Below are positions 62,677 through 64,000 of a stretch of DNA of 64,000 nucleotides, piece after piece. The position numbers were made by a program, and so were the translations under genes. The notes under the pieces are model-generated. The model was not told where the DNA came from and made no database searches. It saw nothing but the letters and a program-made list of their open reading frames with translations. The DNA comes from Streptomyces fumigatiscleroticus (GTDB lineage: Bacteria > Actinomycetota > Actinomycetes > Streptomycetales > Streptomycetaceae): contig NZ_BMQF01000010.1 of assembly GCF_014647975.1 (NCBI RefSeq), positions 186,001 to 250,000 of the forward strand, given 5' to 3'. How positions within the stretch are numbered: position 1 is the first letter of the stretch; the number at the start of each line of letters is the position of its first letter.

Positions 62677-62828
62677 GGGTCCTCCCCTAAACGGCGTGCC
62701 CGGCCGGGGTGCGGCGGGACGCGGGTGATCGGCTGATCGGTGGGCTCGGGGATCATCGTAGGCCGGGCCCGCGTCCGGCAGGCACGGGCCGTAGCATGAC
62801 GGCACGTTCGACAGAGGGGACCCCGCGC

Positions 62829-63707
62829 ATGTCCGACGACGCGCAGACGCCCGCAGCCGACGCGCGTACGCCCGACGCGCCGGACGCGCCGGATGGCAGG
62901 GCCGCGGCCGGTCCGGTGCCGGGCGGCGACGGCCGGCCCGCCGCCTGGCCGCCTGCCGCGGGGGATGACGTCCCCACGGACCTGTGGGCACCGCCCGGGG
63001 ACACCCCGCCCGCGCCCGGCGGTCCCGGGACGACCGTCGCGTCCTCGGACGGGCCGGCCGCCTGGCCGCCCCCCTCCCTCCACGACCAGCAGACGGTCAC
63101 GTCGACGCCGTCCGAGGACACGGGGACGCCGCCGTCCCCGGCACCCGGTGCCACGACGACGTCCCCGCCGTGGGCCACGCCGTCCGGGCCGGGCGACGGT
63201 GCGGGCGGCGGCACCGGCGGCCCTTTCGCCCCCGGCGACCCCTTCGCCCCGCCGGCCGCCGCGAGCGGGCCGGCCGACCCCTTCGCCCCGCCCGTCGCAG
63301 CGGCCTCCCCCGCCCACGCGCCCGTACCCCCGCCGCCGATATCCCCCGACGGGCCCGGCCAGGTCCCCTACGGCTACCCCGGCGGGTACGGATACCCGGG
63401 CCCGCCCGGCTACGGCGGTCTGCACGCGCAGGGATATCACGGCTGGCCCGGGATGATGCCGATGCCGAGCAACGGCATGGGCACCGCCGCACTCGTCCTC
63501 GGGATCGTCGCGGCCGTCGTCTTCTGCCTGTGGCCGCTGGCGATCCTGCTGGGCATCCTGGGCGTGATCTTCGGGGCGGTCGGCCGCGGCAAGGCCCGCA
63601 GAGGCGAGGCCACCAACGGCGGTCAGGCCCTGGCCGGCATCATCTGCGGCAGCGTCGGCATCGCCGTCGGAATCGTCTTCGGCCTGCTGGTGCTCTTCAC
63701 CGCCTGA
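62829..63707 (+). CDS. DUF4190-domain membrane protein
   Basis: A 292-aa protein. The first ~205 residues are Pro/Ala/Gly/Asp-rich and disordered, with a Gly/Tyr/Pro repeat (GYPGGYGYPGPPGYGG) near the end. The DUF4190 domain follows: GTAALVLGIVAAVVFCLWPLAILLGILGVIFGAVGRGKARRGEATNGGQALAGIICGSVGIAVGIVFGLLVLF, two hydrophobic hairpins. The family is common in actinobacteria and its function is unknown. ATG 62829 follows AGAGGGGA; TAGCAT at 62792-62797 may be the -10. Confidence 0.87.
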   Translation: MSDDAQTPAADARTPDAPDAPDGRAAAGPVPGGDGRPAAWPPAAGDDVPTDLWAPPGDTPPAPGGPGTTVASSDGPAAWPPPSLHDQQTVTSTPSEDTGTPPSPAPGATTTSPPWATPSGPGDGAGGGTGGPFAPGDPFAPPAAASGPADPFAPPVAAASPAHAPVPPPPISPDGPGQVPYGYPGGYGYPGPPGYGGLHAQGYHGWPGMMPMPSNGMGTAALVLGIVAAVVFCLWPLAILLGILGVIFGAVGRGKARRGEATNGGQALAGIICGSVGIAVGIVFGLLVLFTA

Positions 63708-64000
63708 CGGCGCTGGCCCGCCTGACGGCGCTGGCCCGTCTGATGGCGTTGGCCCGCCTGACGGCGCTGGCCCGTCTGATGGCGTTGGCCCGCCTGACGG
63801 CGTTGGCCCGTCTGACGGCGTTGGCCCGTCTGCTGGTGCTGGCCCGTCTGCTGGTGCTGGCCCGTCTGCTGGTGCTGGCCCGTCTGCTGGTGCTGGCCCG
63901 TCTGCTGGTGCTGGCCCGTCTGCTGGTGCTGGCCCGTCTGCTGGTGCTGGCCCGTCTGCTGGCGTTGGCCCGTCTGCTGGTGCTGGTCCGCCTGACGGCG
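63708..64000. repeat. 18-bp tandem repeat array, at least 16 copies, running off the window
   Basis: Starting one base after the DUF4190 stop codon, units of TGGTGCTGGCCCGTCTGC and variants (CGGCGCTGGCCCGCCTGA in the first copies) repeat every 18 bp to the window end. The first seven units contain a stop codon in one plus frame, and later ones do not. On the minus strand the unit reads as Pro-Ala-Pro-Ala-Asp-Gly, so it could be the end of an unseen gene, but this cannot be decided here. Confidence 0.93.

Noticed and set aside
62673..63440. Minus-strand frame antisense to the DUF4190 gene
   Set aside because: It mirrors the Pro/Gly-rich coding region of the plus-strand gene, which has a recognisable domain and ribosome site.

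Overview
The window is chromosomal DNA of a high-GC actinobacterium, almost certainly a Streptomyces. The evidence is very high GC at third codon positions, frequent GTG starts, a whiG sporulation sigma factor, nsdA, four adjacent type I signal peptidase genes, a LAETG sortase substrate, and a gene order matching the conserved Streptomyces core (smc, ftsY, amtB-glnK-glnD, ffh, rpsP-rimM-trmD-rplS, whiG, rpsB-tsf-pyrH-frr-cdsA). It is mostly ordinary core genome. I found no phage, integrase, IS transposase, CRISPR array, rRNA or confident tRNA. The less expected content is in the gaps between genes.

Layout. 1-10.5 kb: a truncated surface protein (CAP family by homology), acylphosphatase, a small coiled-coil protein, Smc, a GlcP-type glucose permease behind a palindrome-rich promoter, an NCS1 nucleobase permease, and FtsY. 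10.8-19.7 kb: a Prim-Pol-like protein, NsdA, the nitrogen operon amtB-glnK-glnD behind a GlnR box, and Ffh. FtsY and Ffh together make the SRP targeting system. 19.9-24.6 kb: an FtsH protease, a methyltransferase, and a SprT-like zinc metalloprotease. 24.9-32.1 kb: ribosomal and tRNA-modification genes (rpsP, khpA, rimM, trmD, rplS), four signal peptidases, a Nudix hydrolase and a DUF2469 protein. 32.2-37.1 kb: yraN, comM-type ATPase, dprA, whiG and a TetR regulator. 37.8-45.2 kb: an M23-like protein, rpsB, tsf, pyrH, frr, cdsA, rlmN. 45.2-49.2 kb: a TPP riboswitch followed by a thiamine ABC transporter. 49.7-54.6 kb (minus strand): a LAETG surface protein, a LOG-family protein, a VOC protein and an atypical ABC transporter. 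54.8-59.6 kb: a polyamine/GABA catabolic group (aminotransferase, Lrp regulator, divergent aldehyde dehydrogenase, polyamine-binding lipoprotein). 59.7-64 kb: two membrane proteins, a glycerophosphodiesterase, adenosine deaminase and a DUF4190 protein.

Features worth a second look. (1) A 165-bp near-complete palindrome with 26-bp terminal inverted repeats lies between cdsA and rlmN. (2) A short GGTACC-centred repeat occurs both in the rpsB-tsf spacer and in frame inside rlmN. (3) At least eight unrelated tandem-repeat arrays (units of 18, 18, 22, 27-30, 30, about 39, 85 and 130 bp) sit just downstream of genes. (4) Several genes have a -10 hexamer about 7 nt before the start codon, implying leaderless mRNAs, two of them with operator-like palindromes. 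(5) Several proteins carry degenerate active-site motifs: the M23, Prim-Pol and ABC ATPase proteins.

All family assignments rest on reading motifs and on recalled homologues; no database search was run.
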